NCBI RefSeq assembly: GCF_029081005.1
Contig: NZ_JAJQTQ010000005.1
Location: 124,001 to 188,000, forward strand
Direction: 5' to 3'
Origin: Halomonas elongata
GTDB taxonomy: Bacteria > Pseudomonadota > Gammaproteobacteria > Pseudomonadales > Halomonadaceae
DNA: 64,000 bases
Of the stretch, positions 26,319-35,705 are shown one piece after another (within the stretch, counting starts at the first letter, position 1; each line of letters starts with the position of its first letter). The translations under genes and the position numbers were made by a program. The notes below the pieces were generated by a model. That model ran no database searches and was not told the origin of the DNA. It saw only the letters and a program-made list of their open reading frames with translations.

Positions 26319-28639
26319 AGCGAATCCTGCGTACCTTGCTGGCCACCATCGGCATTCTCGGGCTGGTGGTGGTCGGTGCCGTGGTCTTCGTCACCACCTT
26401 TTTCGACCCCGAGGATCTCAAGCCACGTCTCATCGAGGTGGTACGCGAGCACAGCGGGCTGGAGCTCGAGCTGGACGGGCCGCTCAGCTGGTCCTTCTAC
26501 CCCCGACTGGGGGTCAGCGTCGAAGCCGCCGAGGCACGCCTGCCGACCCAGTCATCCGATGCCCACCCATTCGCCGCCTTCGACCACGCCGAAGTCAGCC
26601 TGGCCTTCGCCCCCTTGCTGCGCGGGGAAATCGCCATCGATGGCCTGACTCTCGAAGGGCTGTCGCTGAATCTGGCCCGCGACGCACAAGGTCGTGGCAA
26701 CTGGGAAACGCTGATTAATCGCCTGGAGAATCGTGGCGAGGAAGCCGAGGCCGTTCTCGCGCCGGCCAGCGCCGGCCCGAACCCCGACTCGACCGCGAAC
26801 GAGAGTGGATTGTCCGTGGCGCTCAACATCGCCAGCGTTCAGATCCATCAAGGCCGAGTCAACTACCGTGATGCCCAGGCAGAGCAGGAAGTGACCCTGG
26901 AACAGCTCAACATCACCGGCCATAACGTCAATCCCGACCGCCCCTTCCCGCTCAACGCCAGCCTGCGCATGACCCTGAGCGACGGCCTTGCCACCGAGAC
27001 ACCGGCTCTGGTCAGCGACATCATTCTCAAGACGCAGGTCGACCTCGGCCTGGCCGAAGGGCGCCACGTCCTTCAGAAACTGTCCCTGCAAACCGATTCC
27101 CGCATCGGCGATGCCCAGGAGGAACAGAAAGCCAATCTCAGTGCCGCCGAGGCGACACTCGATCTCGGCCAGCAGCACGTGACGTTGACCGATGGCCAAC
27201 TCGATACCAGCCTGCTGCACCCTCGACTGGGCGAGAAACGTCTGGCACTGGCGATGGACGTTCAACTGGAAGCCGACCTGCCGGCCCAGACCGCCCAGCT
27301 CCGTGAGCTGCACCTGACGGGCCCCGATGGCCTCGAACTGGATGGCAACCTCAACCTGGCCAACCTGTCGACGGCGCCGACCTATCGCGGTCAATTACAA
27401 CTGGCACCATTGTCGCTGCGCCCCTGGCTGACACGCTTCGACGTCATGCCCGCCACCGCCAGCGACACGGCGCTGAGCGAGGTCGGCCTGGCCAGCCCCG
27501 TCGAGGGGGACTTGCAGGCCATCACCCTGGACGGCCTGACCCTGAGTCTGGACGGCAGCACCTTCAGCGGTCGCCTGGGTGGCCACTTCGATGGTTCACG
27601 CCTGACTCTCGATCTGCAGGGCGATACCCTGAACCTGGACGATTACCTGCCGCCCGACACCCCCGCCGCCGACACCAGCGCCAGCCTGCCCCTGTTCGAT
27701 CGCGCCTATGCCGAACAGCCGCCAGCATTGCTCCCCGCGAAATGGCTGGCCGACCTGGACCTCGAGGCGGATCTCGAGCTCGGCGAGCTCCACCTCCTGC
27801 AACAGCGCTTGCAGAACGTTGCGTTGACGCTGGAAGGCCAGGAAGGACGCCACCGGCTGACTCGCTTCGCCGCCGACTTCCACGACGGCCAACTTTCGGC
27901 CACCGGCTCGCTCGATGCCCGCGAGACACCACTGCGCTGGCAGCTGTCACCCAACGTCAGCGACGTGCGACTGGGCGATCTTCTGGAAACCCTCAACGAA
28001 GACCCGGCTCCCCTGCAGGGCCTGCTGGCAGGGAGCGGCGAACTCGAAAGCCGGGGCAACAGCCTGGCCGAACTCAAGCGCGGCCTGAATGGCCATCTCG
28101 AGACTCGACTCGCCGAGGGCCGCCTGATCGGGACCAACATCTCTCGACAACTGTGCACCACGGCGGCCCGTCTCGAGGGCGAGAACACCAGCCGTGACTG
28201 GGAGGAAGACACACGCTTCCAGCGTGCCGATGCCAGCTTCCGGATCCGCGATGGTATCGCCGAGAGCGACGACCTCGCTGTGACGCTTCCAGGCATTGCC
28301 ATGAACGGTCAGGGTCAGCTCGATGTCGGCAGCGAACGCTTCGACCTCAAGGCCGACGCCCGCTTCACCGACACCGTGGACGCGGCTTGCGAGGTCAACC
28401 CGCGACTCAAGCAGATCCCCTTCCCCGTCCACTGCGAAGGACAGCTGAGTGGAGACAGCAACGAGTGGTGCCGCTTCGATCGCCAGGCACTGCAGTCTTC
28501 TCTCGGGAAGCTGTTGCGCCGGGAAGCCTCCCAGCGTGCCGGCGAGGAAATCGACAAACGTCTCGATGATGCCATGGACAAGCTCGAGGAAAAGGCCGGC
28601 AGTGAACTTCGTGGCACCCTCGAGAGTCTATTGGAATGA
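26315..28639 (+). CDS. asmA: AsmA family protein
   Basis: The 774-aa protein has one N-terminal membrane anchor (LRTLLATIGILGLVVVGAVVFV) and a long periplasmic region of amphipathic strands, typical of AsmA/TamB-like bridge proteins that move phospholipids or affect outer-membrane assembly. The opening EDLKPRLIEVVREHSGLELELDGPLSWSFYPRLGVSV and the late LAGSGELESRG with a LKRGLNGHLETRL segment are AsmA marks. A coiled C-terminus closes it. A hairpin terminator follows. Confidence 0.92.
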   Translation: MKRILRTLLATIGILGLVVVGAVVFVTTFFDPEDLKPRLIEVVREHSGLELELDGPLSWSFYPRLGVSVEAAEARLPTQSSDAHPFAAFDHAEVSLAFAPLLRGEIAIDGLTLEGLSLNLARDAQGRGNWETLINRLENRGEEAEAVLAPASAGPNPDSTANESGLSVALNIASVQIHQGRVNYRDAQAEQEVTLEQLNITGHNVNPDRPFPLNASLRMTLSDGLATETPALVSDIILKTQVDLGLAEGRHVLQKLSLQTDSRIGDAQEEQKANLSAAEATLDLGQQHVTLTDGQLDTSLLHPRLGEKRLALAMDVQLEADLPAQTAQLRELHLTGPDGLELDGNLNLANLSTAPTYRGQLQLAPLSLRPWLTRFDVMPATASDTALSEVGLASPVEGDLQAITLDGLTLSLDGSTFSGRLGGHFDGSRLTLDLQGDTLNLDDYLPPDTPAADTSASLPLFDRAYAEQPPALLPAKWLADLDLEADLELGELHLLQQRLQNVALTLEGQEGRHRLTRFAADFHDGQLSATGSLDARETPLRWQLSPNVSDVRLGDLLETLNEDPAPLQGLLAGSGELESRGNSLAELKRGLNGHLETRLAEGRLIGTNISRQLCTTAARLEGENTSRDWEEDTRFQRADASFRIRDGIAESDDLAVTLPGIAMNGQGQLDVGSERFDLKADARFTDTVDAACEVNPRLKQIPFPVHCEGQLSGDSNEWCRFDRQALQSSLGKLLRREASQRAGEEIDKRLDDAMDKLEEKAGSELRGTLESLLE

Positions 28640-28661
28640 GCATCAAGTAAAGCCAGTCACT

Positions 28662-28684
28662 GCGCCGGTCTCCACGATCGGCGC
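28662..28684 (+). terminator. Intrinsic terminator after asmA
   Basis: A GCGCCG/CGGCGC stem with an 11-base loop runs into six T bases, 22 bases after the asmA stop, just before mutY. Confidence 0.75.
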
Positions 28685-28707
28685 TTTTTTGCGTGTCGAG
28701 CCCATAC

Positions 28708-29829
28708 ATGACCGACAATCCACCCGCCATCCTGCCGCCCGAGACCTTCCAGCGACGCTTGCTGGACTGGTTCGATGTGCATGGACGTCACGATCTGCCC
28801 TGGCAACGGGAGCGGACACCCTACCGGGTCTGGGTCTCGGAGATCATGCTCCAGCAGACCCAGGTCACCACCGTGATCCCCTACTTCGAGCGCTTCATGG
28901 AACGCTTTCCCGATGTCGAGGCCCTGGCTAGCGCCGATCAGGACGAGGTCCTGCATCTCTGGACCGGCCTCGGTTACTACGCGCGGGGACGCAACCTGCA
29001 CAAGGCCGCCCGGGTCGTGATGGAAGAACATAACGGTGTCTTTCCGGTACATAGCCTCGAGGCCATGGCCGGGCTCCCCGGCATCGGCCGCTCCACCGCC
29101 GGGGCCATCATCGCCCAGAGCACCGGCCGCCGCGCGGTGATCCTCGACGGTAACGTCAAGCGCGTGCTGACCCGCCTGCATGCCGTGGAAGGCTGGCCAG
29201 GGCGCCCCGCCGTGGAACGTCGTCTGTGGTCGCTGGCCGAACACTACACACCCGACGAGCGCGTGGTCGACTTCACCCAGGCGATGATGGACCTGGGCGC
29301 GACACTTTGCCGGCGCGGTCGTCCCGATTGCGAGCACTGCCCTTTCGAGACCGAGTGCCTGGCCCATGAGCGCGGCGAGGAACGCCGTTTCCCTGAGTCC
29401 AAACCGAAGAAGGCACTCCCCACGCGACGGACTCTCATGCTGATGCTGCAGGACGCCTCCGGCCGGGTGCTGCTCGAACAACGCCCGTCCAGCGGACTCT
29501 GGGGAGGCCTCTGGAGTCTGCCGCAATTCGAGGACCACGCGGCACTGCAAGCCTGGCTGGATCGGCACGCCCCCGGCGCCGAGCTCGATGGCACCTGGTC
29601 CACCTTTACCCACGTCTTCAGCCACTTCCGGCTGGAGATCACCCCTCAACCGGCACGAGTGTCGCACCTCGACGCGGTCGGGGAGACGTGGTGCTGGTTC
29701 GATCCCGCGGATCCTGCCAACCTCGGACTCGCCGCCCCGGTGAAAGGCTTGCTGGAGTCGCTGCGTCCCTTCACCCTGTCCGCACCCGCAGGTCACGCAA
29801 CCGAATCAGCCAAGGAGCCATCCCGATGA
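28708..29829 (+). CDS. mutY: A/G-specific adenine glycosylase
   Basis: The 373-aa repair enzyme removes adenine opposite 8-oxoguanine. The helix-hairpin-helix LPGIGRSTAGAI, catalytic aspartate in VILDGNVKRVLTRL, and iron-sulfur loop CRRGRPDCEHCPFETEC (C-x6-C-x2-C-x5-C) are intact; the C-terminal third is the NUDIX-like 8-oxoG-reading domain. The ATG at 28708 fits family length better than an upstream GTG. It overlaps yggX by four bases, the usual pairing. Confidence 0.97.
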   Translation: MTDNPPAILPPETFQRRLLDWFDVHGRHDLPWQRERTPYRVWVSEIMLQQTQVTTVIPYFERFMERFPDVEALASADQDEVLHLWTGLGYYARGRNLHKAARVVMEEHNGVFPVHSLEAMAGLPGIGRSTAGAIIAQSTGRRAVILDGNVKRVLTRLHAVEGWPGRPAVERRLWSLAEHYTPDERVVDFTQAMMDLGATLCRRGRPDCEHCPFETECLAHERGEERRFPESKPKKALPTRRTLMLMLQDASGRVLLEQRPSSGLWGGLWSLPQFEDHAALQAWLDRHAPGAELDGTWSTFTHVFSHFRLEITPQPARVSHLDAVGETWCWFDPADPANLGLAAPVKGLLESLRPFTLSAPAGHATESAKEPSR

Positions 29830-30098
29830 CCCAGACCGTATTCTGCCGCAAATATCAGGAAGAGCTGGAAGCCCTGCCCTTTCCTCCCTTACCCGGCGAA
29901 AAGGGCCGCGAGATCCAGTCCAGCGTCTCCAAGCGCGCCTGGGAAGAGTGGCAGGCCCTGCAGACTCGCCTGATCAACGAGAAGCATCTCAATATGCTCG
30001 ACCCGACGGACCGGGCCTACCTGATGGAGCAACTGGAGCGCTTCCTGAACAACGAGGAAACCGATCAGGCAGAGGGCTACGTGCCTCCCGAACAGTGA
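29826..30098 (+). CDS. yggX: Probable Fe(2+)-trafficking protein
   Basis: The 90-aa protein has the YggX pattern: VFCRKYQEELEALPFPPLPG with the conserved cysteine, WEEWQALQTRLINEKHLNM, then EQLERFLNN. It protects iron-sulfur clusters from oxidation. It overlaps mutY (ATGA), as in many gammaproteobacteria. No clear terminator is seen before the tRNA cluster. Confidence 0.96.
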   Translation: MTQTVFCRKYQEELEALPFPPLPGEKGREIQSSVSKRAWEEWQALQTRLINEKHLNMLDPTDRAYLMEQLERFLNNEETDQAEGYVPPEQ

Positions 30099-30188
30099 AG
30101 TGCCTCAAGGTGCTGTATACGCCATCTTTTTGAAAAGAAACGGTTGACGTGAAAAGGCCTTTAGGGTTTAATACGCACCGTTGGCGCG

Positions 30189-30264
30189 GGCCAGATAGCT
30201 CAGTCGGTAGAGCAGGGGATTGAAAATCCCCGTGTCGGCGGTTCGATTCCGTCTCTGGCCACCA
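30189..30264 (+). tRNA. tRNA-Phe (GAA)
   Basis: The 76-base cloverleaf has a 7-bp acceptor stem GGCCAGA/TCTGGCC, anticodon GAA at 30222-30224, a GGTTCGATTCC T-arm and encoded ACCA end. Confidence 0.97.
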
Positions 30265-30270
30265 CAATGC

Positions 30271-30345
30271 TGGGGTATCGCCAAGTGGTAAGGCACTGGT
30301 TTTTGGTATCAGCATGCGCAGGTTCGAATCCTGCTACCCCAGCCA
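30271..30345 (+). tRNA. tRNA-Gln (TTG)
   Basis: The 75-base cloverleaf starts with the atypical U typical of tRNA-Gln (TGGGGTA/TACCCCA), has anticodon TTG at 30303-30305, a GGTTCGAATCC T-arm and encoded GCCA end. It lies six bases after tRNA-Phe. Confidence 0.95.
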
Positions 30346-30392
30346 CGCCAACCCGTTTCACGTTCTGCTTTATACAGCGTGGATCGTTCCGA

Positions 30393-30433
<41 letters not shown>

Positions 30434-30456
30434 AGAGCGGCAGAAATTTGGGGAAA

Positions 30457-30532
30457 GCTGGCATAGCTCAGATGGTAGAGCAGCTGACTTGTAATCAGCA
30501 GGTCCCGGGTTCGACTCCTGGTGCCAGCACCA
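30457..30532 (+). tRNA. tRNA-Thr (TGT)
   Basis: The intact 76-base cloverleaf has acceptor stem GCTGGCA/TGCCAGC, anticodon TGT at 30490-30492, T-arm GGGTTCGACTCC and encoded ACCA. It is the last chromosomal feature before ICE genes, so its 3' end is the best candidate attachment site. Confidence 0.95.
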
Positions 30533-30621
30533 CCCAACCTACCTTACGCGCCTCCTAAGAAAATTTCACGCCCAGGCATCTATTGCACTCATTCAATTCA
30601 ACTTGGATGAGGTGCAGCTAA

Positions 30622-31512
30622 ATGCGTGTTTCTGCAACAGTTTGTTCCAAGGGCGGCGTCGGCAAGACGACCTCAACCGCCAACCTGGGTGGCCTGCTGG
30701 CCGATGCAGGGTTCAAGGTTCTCCTCATTGACCTGGACTCCCAGCCTACCCTTTCCTCCTATTATGAGCTGACCCATCCTGCTCCCGGCGGGGTGTACGA
30801 ACTGCTCGCCACTGACCTGGTTGACCTCGACCAGATCATATCCCGGACGTCCATTCCCAATCTCGATATCGTTGTCTCCAACGACTATCGGAATCAGTTG
30901 CAGCAGCTGCTTCTCAACGCGCCCAATGGCCGATTCCGCCTGATCGGGTTGCTCGAACGCTTCTCGGATCGCTACGACGCCATCCTCATCGATACACAGG
31001 GCGCTCGCTCCATCCTGCTCGAGATGGCCGTTCTCGCTGCTGATCACCTCGTTTCCCCCATTGTCCCCGAGTTGCTGACTGCCCGTGAATTCGTGCGCGG
31101 CACACAGGGGATGCTCAGCGAGATGCGTGAGCTCACTCAGTACACGCGCTTCGACGTCCCTCCCGTTTCGATCCTCCTCAACAAGATGACCGATCAGCTG
31201 AAGGATGCCCGCGATATATCGGACAGCATCCGCAGCATGTATGCCGAAGTCGAGGATCACGGCATTCGAGTGCTCGACACGCCGCTGGTCAACCTTTCCG
31301 CGTATCGCTCGGCTGCGCTCCAAAGCCAGCCGGTGCATCGCGTCGAGCCTCGCAAGCCTTCTGGTCGTAAGGCGCCGTCTTGCGCTGATCAGATCAAGGC
31401 CATCGCTGCCGACCTCTATCCCGAGTGGGCCGACGCCATCCACGCGGTCGGTGCGACCAAGCCCAATAGCAAGCCGGGTACAGATAAATCGGGGGTGGGC
31501 CATGTTCACTGA
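30622..31512 (+). CDS. ParA/Soj-type partition ATPase
   Basis: The 296-aa protein starts MRVSATVCSKGGVGKTTST with the deviant Walker A (KGGVGKTT, residues 10-17), then VLLIDLDSQPTLSSYY and YDAILIDTQGARS. In this ICE family ParA (Soj) stands at one end and is needed for stable keeping of the excised circle. A GAGG site precedes the ATG. It overlaps the DnaB gene by 11 bases. Together with ParB, five genes on, it would act on a centromere-like site not yet located. Confidence 0.92.
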   Translation: MRVSATVCSKGGVGKTTSTANLGGLLADAGFKVLLIDLDSQPTLSSYYELTHPAPGGVYELLATDLVDLDQIISRTSIPNLDIVVSNDYRNQLQQLLLNAPNGRFRLIGLLERFSDRYDAILIDTQGARSILLEMAVLAADHLVSPIVPELLTAREFVRGTQGMLSEMRELTQYTRFDVPPVSILLNKMTDQLKDARDISDSIRSMYAEVEDHGIRVLDTPLVNLSAYRSAALQSQPVHRVEPRKPSGRKAPSCADQIKAIAADLYPEWADAIHAVGATKPNSKPGTDKSGVGHVH

Positions 31513-32911
31513 TGCCCAGTCCCTCGCGCCTAACGACGTTGAAGCTATGGGACTCGTTCCTCCCCACAGCATTGAGGCGGAACAGTCCACCCTGGGCGCA
31601 CTGATGCTCGACAACAGCAAGTGGGACGACATCTGCGAAATCGTCGATGCCGAGGCGTTCTATTGCTACCCCCATCGCCTAATCTTCCAAGCCATGCGCG
31701 AACTCGCCCTGAGCGAGCAGCCGTTGGATGTGGTGACAATCTCGGAGCTTCTGGAGCGTGACGGAAAGCTCGAGACCATAGGTGGACTGGCCTTCCTAGC
31801 GGAAATCGCGCGCAACACACCGACCGCGACCAACATCCTGGCGTATGCCGACATCGTGCGCGAGCATCAACTCCGCCGACAGCTCTCCTGCATGGGGCGT
31901 GATCTCAGCCAGCAGGCGCTTGAGGGTAACCACCTCAGCAAGGCGATAATCGAAGCGACTGAGCGTCAGCTGTTTGAGCTGGCCGAAGATCGCCAGACTC
32001 AGTCCGCTGGTATTCGCTCTGCCCTGTCGTCAGCGATCGACACGATCGATCGCGCCTTCAATGCCAAGGATGGCATTACGGGGACACCCACTGGCTATAA
32101 GGATCTCGATAACCTCACCTGTGGTTGGCAGAACTCGGACCTGATTGTCATCGCCGGACGGCCTTCTCAAGGCAAGACCACCCTGGGAATGAACTTCGTC
32201 GAGAATGCGCTGATCGCCACGGCCGGCAACACCGAGCTTTCCAATTCCCCTATCTTCGTCTTTTCGCTGGAAATGCCCGAAGAACAGCTGATGCTGCGTC
32301 TCATGTCCAGCATTGGCCGGTTGGACATGAGTCAGCTGCGATCTGGGAAGCTGGACGACGGTGGTTGGGAGAAACTGACAGCCGCCACCAACCGCATCCT
32401 CGAATTTGAGGATCGCCTGTTCATTGATGACTCCAGTGGCATTTCAGCCACGTCACTCAAATCTCGCGCTCGCCGACTGATGCGTCGCCACGGCAAGCCG
32501 GCGCTGATCCTGATCGACTATCTGCAACTCCTCGAAGAGCCCGGATGCGAGAACCGCAATAACGAGATATCGGCCATCTCACGCATCCTCAAGGCCACCG
32601 CAAAGGATCTTAATTGTCCCGTCATCGCGCTCGCACAGCTCAACCGAGGACTTGAGAACCGTCCCAACAAACGTCCGGGCCTTGCTGATCTGCGTGACTC
32701 GGGCGCGATCGAGCAGGACGCGGATGTGATTGGGTTTGTGTACCGCGATGAGGTCTACAACCCGGACAACCCTGACGTGAAGGGATTGGCCGAATTGATT
32801 ATTGGCAAGCAGCGCAACGGCCCCACCGGCACTGTCCACCTGGCATTCCTGGGGGCGAGTACACGGTTCGAGTCCTTGGAATGGAAGCAGACGCAAGGAG
32901 GCTGGTCATGA
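31502..32911 (+). CDS. DnaB-like replicative helicase of the ICE
   Basis: The 469-aa product has the DnaB N-terminal domain (PPHSIEAEQSTLGALMLDNSKWDDI) and the RecA-like helicase domain with Walker A IAGRPSQGKTTLGMNF near residue 218, FSLEMPEEQLMLRLM, LILIDYLQLLEEPG, and RDSGAIEQDADVIGFVYRDEVY. It probably unwinds the ICE circle during its own replication, apart from the host DnaB. The ATG at 31502 is chosen because homology begins there; the open frame upstream overlaps parA out of frame. Confidence 0.93.
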   Translation: MFTDAQSLAPNDVEAMGLVPPHSIEAEQSTLGALMLDNSKWDDICEIVDAEAFYCYPHRLIFQAMRELALSEQPLDVVTISELLERDGKLETIGGLAFLAEIARNTPTATNILAYADIVREHQLRRQLSCMGRDLSQQALEGNHLSKAIIEATERQLFELAEDRQTQSAGIRSALSSAIDTIDRAFNAKDGITGTPTGYKDLDNLTCGWQNSDLIVIAGRPSQGKTTLGMNFVENALIATAGNTELSNSPIFVFSLEMPEEQLMLRLMSSIGRLDMSQLRSGKLDDGGWEKLTAATNRILEFEDRLFIDDSSGISATSLKSRARRLMRRHGKPALILIDYLQLLEEPGCENRNNEISAISRILKATAKDLNCPVIALAQLNRGLENRPNKRPGLADLRDSGAIEQDADVIGFVYRDEVYNPDNPDVKGLAELIIGKQRNGPTGTVHLAFLGASTRFESLEWKQTQGGWS

Positions 32912-33312
32912 CTACCGATTCTCGTATGCCCAAGGTGTCACAGCGACTCAACGAGCGCAGTCGTCTCGCCCTCGAGAGACACGCCTCAGAAGAGGCTGCC
33001 GTTGAGCAGCGCCTCAGCACACTGGACCAGAGCGGCCCCACGGCACTTGAGCGCTTGGCTGAGGTGGCCCAGGGCTATAGCGGCCAGTGCCACCACTGTC
33101 GCCGGATCTTGCTCGCACTCTACAACGGCCCCGAGTGGCCGCTCGAACTCACCCGACTGCGCTGCCTGGACCGCGACCTGCAGCGGGCTGCGCTCACTGT
33201 GATCGAGTGGTCCGCTTACTCCGGTCACGAACTGCACGAGTCCCTGGACGACGGTGAGGCATTGATGCGGCGCTTCTGGCACGCCGAATCCGACAAAGGA
33301 GGTGAGTCATGA
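32908..33312 (+). CDS. ICE protein resembling DUF7673
   Basis: The 134-aa protein has a conserved middle, ALERLAEVAQGYSGQ followed by ILLALYNGPEWPLELTRLRCLD, that matches my memory of the small DUF7673 family carried by ICEs and plasmids. A CHHC pair is unusual. Function is unknown. ATGA overlap with dnaB and an AAGGAG site support the start. It is probably co-expressed with the replication genes. Confidence 0.7.
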   Translation: MTTDSRMPKVSQRLNERSRLALERHASEEAAVEQRLSTLDQSGPTALERLAEVAQGYSGQCHHCRRILLALYNGPEWPLELTRLRCLDRDLQRAALTVIEWSAYSGHELHESLDDGEALMRRFWHAESDKGGES

Positions 33313-34082
33313 ATACGCCTTCTACCTCGACCGTTGGCTTGGATCCCACTAGTCGCATGATCAACCACATGGAGGTGGAGATCGCGCGCTTAATCACGGC
33401 AGAGTCGGCACTGCTCCGGGTCGCCGGCATGCTCGGCATTCATGCCGAGCCCGATGGCCAGGGCCGCTACAGCGGCCAGGCCATTGCCGATCAGGTGCGT
33501 GACGCACTCGATCAGCGGCAGGTCGACCAGGCGCTGGCCACCACGCCAACGCCCACGATTCTGACAGCTTCTGGCACGCCGATGTCACTGACGTTTCCTG
33601 CGTGGCAGAACATCGATGACCAGGACATTGCCCAGGCGCTGTCACGTATCTGCCGATTCGGTGGCCACTCTCGCCAGTTCTATTCCGTCGCTCAGCACTG
33701 TGTGCATGTCAGCGAGATCGTCCCCCGTGAGGACGCCCTGGCTGCCTTGCTGCACGACGCCACCGAAGCCTACATCGGCGACATGGTCTCGCCGCTGAAA
33801 TCGATGCTGCCGGCTTACAAAGCCATCGAGAAACGCCTCTGGTCCGCCATTGCCCAGCGATTCAGCGTGGACTCGGTGCTTCCTGCCTGCGTCAAGTCCG
33901 CCGACCTGCAGTTACTCGCCACCGAGCGGCGTGACTTGCTGCCGGACTCACCCATGGAGTGGCCCTGCCTCGAGGGTGTCGAGCCACTCACCGATCCTAT
34001 TGAACCCTGGTCCCCTGACATCGCCGCCCTCGCCTGGGGGTTGCGGCTCGACGAGCTCCTGGCAGAGCGGGAGGTGGCATGA
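33309..34082 (+). CDS. HD-domain phosphohydrolase, YfbR-like
   Basis: The 257-aa protein has a variable first 90 residues and then an HD domain: CRFGGHSRQFYSVAQHCVHVSEIV, ALLHDATEAYIGDMVSPLK (metal-binding HD pair) and VKSADLQLLATERRDLL (distal D). Members close to this pattern are 5'-deoxynucleotidases (YfbR). On an ICE it could shape nucleotide pools during replication or restrict phage. It overlaps both neighbours by four bases. Confidence 0.8.
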   Translation: MNTPSTSTVGLDPTSRMINHMEVEIARLITAESALLRVAGMLGIHAEPDGQGRYSGQAIADQVRDALDQRQVDQALATTPTPTILTASGTPMSLTFPAWQNIDDQDIAQALSRICRFGGHSRQFYSVAQHCVHVSEIVPREDALAALLHDATEAYIGDMVSPLKSMLPAYKAIEKRLWSAIAQRFSVDSVLPACVKSADLQLLATERRDLLPDSPMEWPCLEGVEPLTDPIEPWSPDIAALAWGLRLDELLAEREVA

Positions 34083-34291
34083 TGGACGAGCAGACAATGA
34101 AACAGGAGCTTACCGAACTGGAAGCCCGCCTGGCCGAGCTGCGCGCGCAATGCCAGCAACTGGAGCACGACGTTCTGGCCTTACAGGCCCGTAAACGCCA
34201 GTTGATCCATGCCTTGGATGGTCAATTGGACCTGTTCCGAGATCACCTTCACCACAGCGAGCAGCTGCTCGAGGAGGTCCGCCATGGCTAA
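34079..34291 (+). CDS. Small coiled-coil protein
   Basis: The 70-aa product is one long predicted coiled coil (ELEARLAELRAQCQQLEHDV and on). No family is recognised. Its start overlaps the HD gene, and its end overlaps the HicA-like gene by eight bases, so it could be a partner of either, but this is only context. Confidence 0.65.
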   Translation: MMDEQTMKQELTELEARLAELRAQCQQLEHDVLALQARKRQLIHALDGQLDLFRDHLHHSEQLLEEVRHG

Positions 34292-34505
34292 GCGGTATGG
34301 CAAGGGTCTGCAGAGGGTTGTTCGCTTCGCAGAGGCTCACAACTGGCATATCGAGCGCACCCGAGGCGGGCATATCAAAATGACCAAACCCGGGATGCCC
34401 CCCGTCTTCACCAGCTATTCACCAAGCGATGCTCGGTCGCAGCGCAACGCCATCGCGTTACTTCGCCGTGTGCAGAGAAGCTCTGGCGTAAGGAGGGAGT
34501 CATGA
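34284..34505 (+). CDS. HicA-like small RNA-binding-fold protein
   Basis: The 73-aa product looks like a HicA toxin: a first helix (LQRVVRFAEAHNW), then HIERTRGGHIKMTKPG with the glycine-glycine-histidine segment where HicA has its active histidine, a strand, and a final helix (SQRNAIALLRRVQRSS). HicA enzymes cut mRNA. No HicB antitoxin is adjacent; the small coiled-coil gene before it and the DUF2786 gene after it do not look like HicB. A GAGGAGG site precedes the ATG. Confidence 0.6.
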   Translation: MAKRYGKGLQRVVRFAEAHNWHIERTRGGHIKMTKPGMPPVFTSYSPSDARSQRNAIALLRRVQRSSGVRRES

Positions 34506-35206
34506 TCCCCGATCGCATCATGCGCAAGATCGAGCGCTGTATGGCCTTATCCCAGAGCTCCAATGCCCACGAGGCAGGCATCGCGCTGCGTCAGGCCCAA
34601 CAGTTGATGCAGCGCTATGGCCTTAACGAGCAGGATATCACCCTGGCGTCGGTGACCGACCATATGGCCACCGCCCAGGCTGGCAAGGTGCCGCCCCGCT
34701 ATCTCAATGCGCTTGCCACTCTGGTCATGAAAGCCTTCGGCGCCCAGGCGATCTATTTGGCCACGCCGCAGATCCGCGGTACCCAGATTCGCTGGCTCGG
34801 TCAGTGGCAGTTCCTGGGCACCGACGGGGCCAGCCAGGTGGCCGCTTACGCCTACGAGGTCCTGCAACGCCAGTTGATCCGTGATCGCAAGGCCTACCAG
34901 TCGGGCCTCAGCAAGCGCATCAAGCGTGCCACGCGCGTCCGCCGTGGCGACGCCTATGCCGAGGCCTGGGTCGCCGGTGCACGGGAATCCATCGTGCCGG
35001 TCGAGCTTTCCCCGGCGGCGACCGAGGCCCTCGAGGCCTATGCCGAGCGGCAACACGGTGAGCTCTGTTCTCTGTCGTCACGCCAGCGTGGCCAACTCCG
35101 CCACCACGATTATCAGGCGGTCCACCAGGGCTACGACGCGGGCCGGCAGGTCCGGCTGCACGACGCCATTGAGACACCGGAACGGGAGGCCCTGGGTCAT
35201 GGCTGA
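34502..35206 (+). CDS. DUF2786 domain protein
   Basis: The 234-aa protein begins with the DUF2786 helix pair (IMRKIERCMALSQSSNAHEAGIALRQAQQLMQRYGL), followed by an uncharacterised domain with GTDGASQVAAYAYEVLQRQL and a basic stretch (SKRIKRATRVRRGDAYAEAWVAG). Such proteins are common on phages, plasmids and ICEs; function is unknown. Overlaps of four and eight bases link it to its neighbours. Confidence 0.8.
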   Translation: MIPDRIMRKIERCMALSQSSNAHEAGIALRQAQQLMQRYGLNEQDITLASVTDHMATAQAGKVPPRYLNALATLVMKAFGAQAIYLATPQIRGTQIRWLGQWQFLGTDGASQVAAYAYEVLQRQLIRDRKAYQSGLSKRIKRATRVRRGDAYAEAWVAGARESIVPVELSPAATEALEAYAERQHGELCSLSSRQRGQLRHHDYQAVHQGYDAGRQVRLHDAIETPEREALGHG

Positions 35207-35705
35207 CATCCTGAATTTTCCCGTGCGAGAAGCACATGGTCACGGCATGGAGCGTTATCTGATGGGGCGCGAATGTCTAGCACTGGGGCTGATCGATCCC
35301 TTCGCCAACTGGGTAGAAACACTGGACAGCTGGTTTGACGAGCATCCCCAAGCACGAACCAATCGCAATGAAGCGCTCCGCTCACTGCTTGCCGACACAT
35401 GGCTGGTGTTTCACATGGCCTGTGACAAGACCAGTCAGCTGGAAATGCAGCCACACCATAGCTTGCGCTGGGCGCAACTCCAGTATCACCGACTGAGTGA
35501 CATCGAGCTGCTGGTGATCGTCAGCGACAACCTGAGTGATCTGCGACGGGGAATCAATGAGTTGAGCCAGCGGTATCCCCCTGAATCGCGCAGTGACCTT
35601 GGCCTTTTCGCGCTGGTCCAGGGCATGAACCACCTGGGACAGCAACTGGATCGACTTTTCGAGACTGAATATTCCGCCTCGCGGCAGCCGGAGTGGACAT
35701 CATGA
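35199..35705 (+). CDS. Hypothetical ICE protein
   Basis: The 168-aa protein is soluble and largely helical, with ECLALGLIDPFANWVETLDSWFDEHP at the start. No family is recognised. A GGGAGG site lies nine bases before the ATG, and it overlaps genes on both sides, so it is a real part of the operon. Its place just before parB might suggest a role in maintenance. Confidence 0.7.
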   Translation: MADILNFPVREAHGHGMERYLMGRECLALGLIDPFANWVETLDSWFDEHPQARTNRNEALRSLLADTWLVFHMACDKTSQLEMQPHHSLRWAQLQYHRLSDIELLVIVSDNLSDLRRGINELSQRYPPESRSDLGLFALVQGMNHLGQQLDRLFETEYSASRQPEWTS

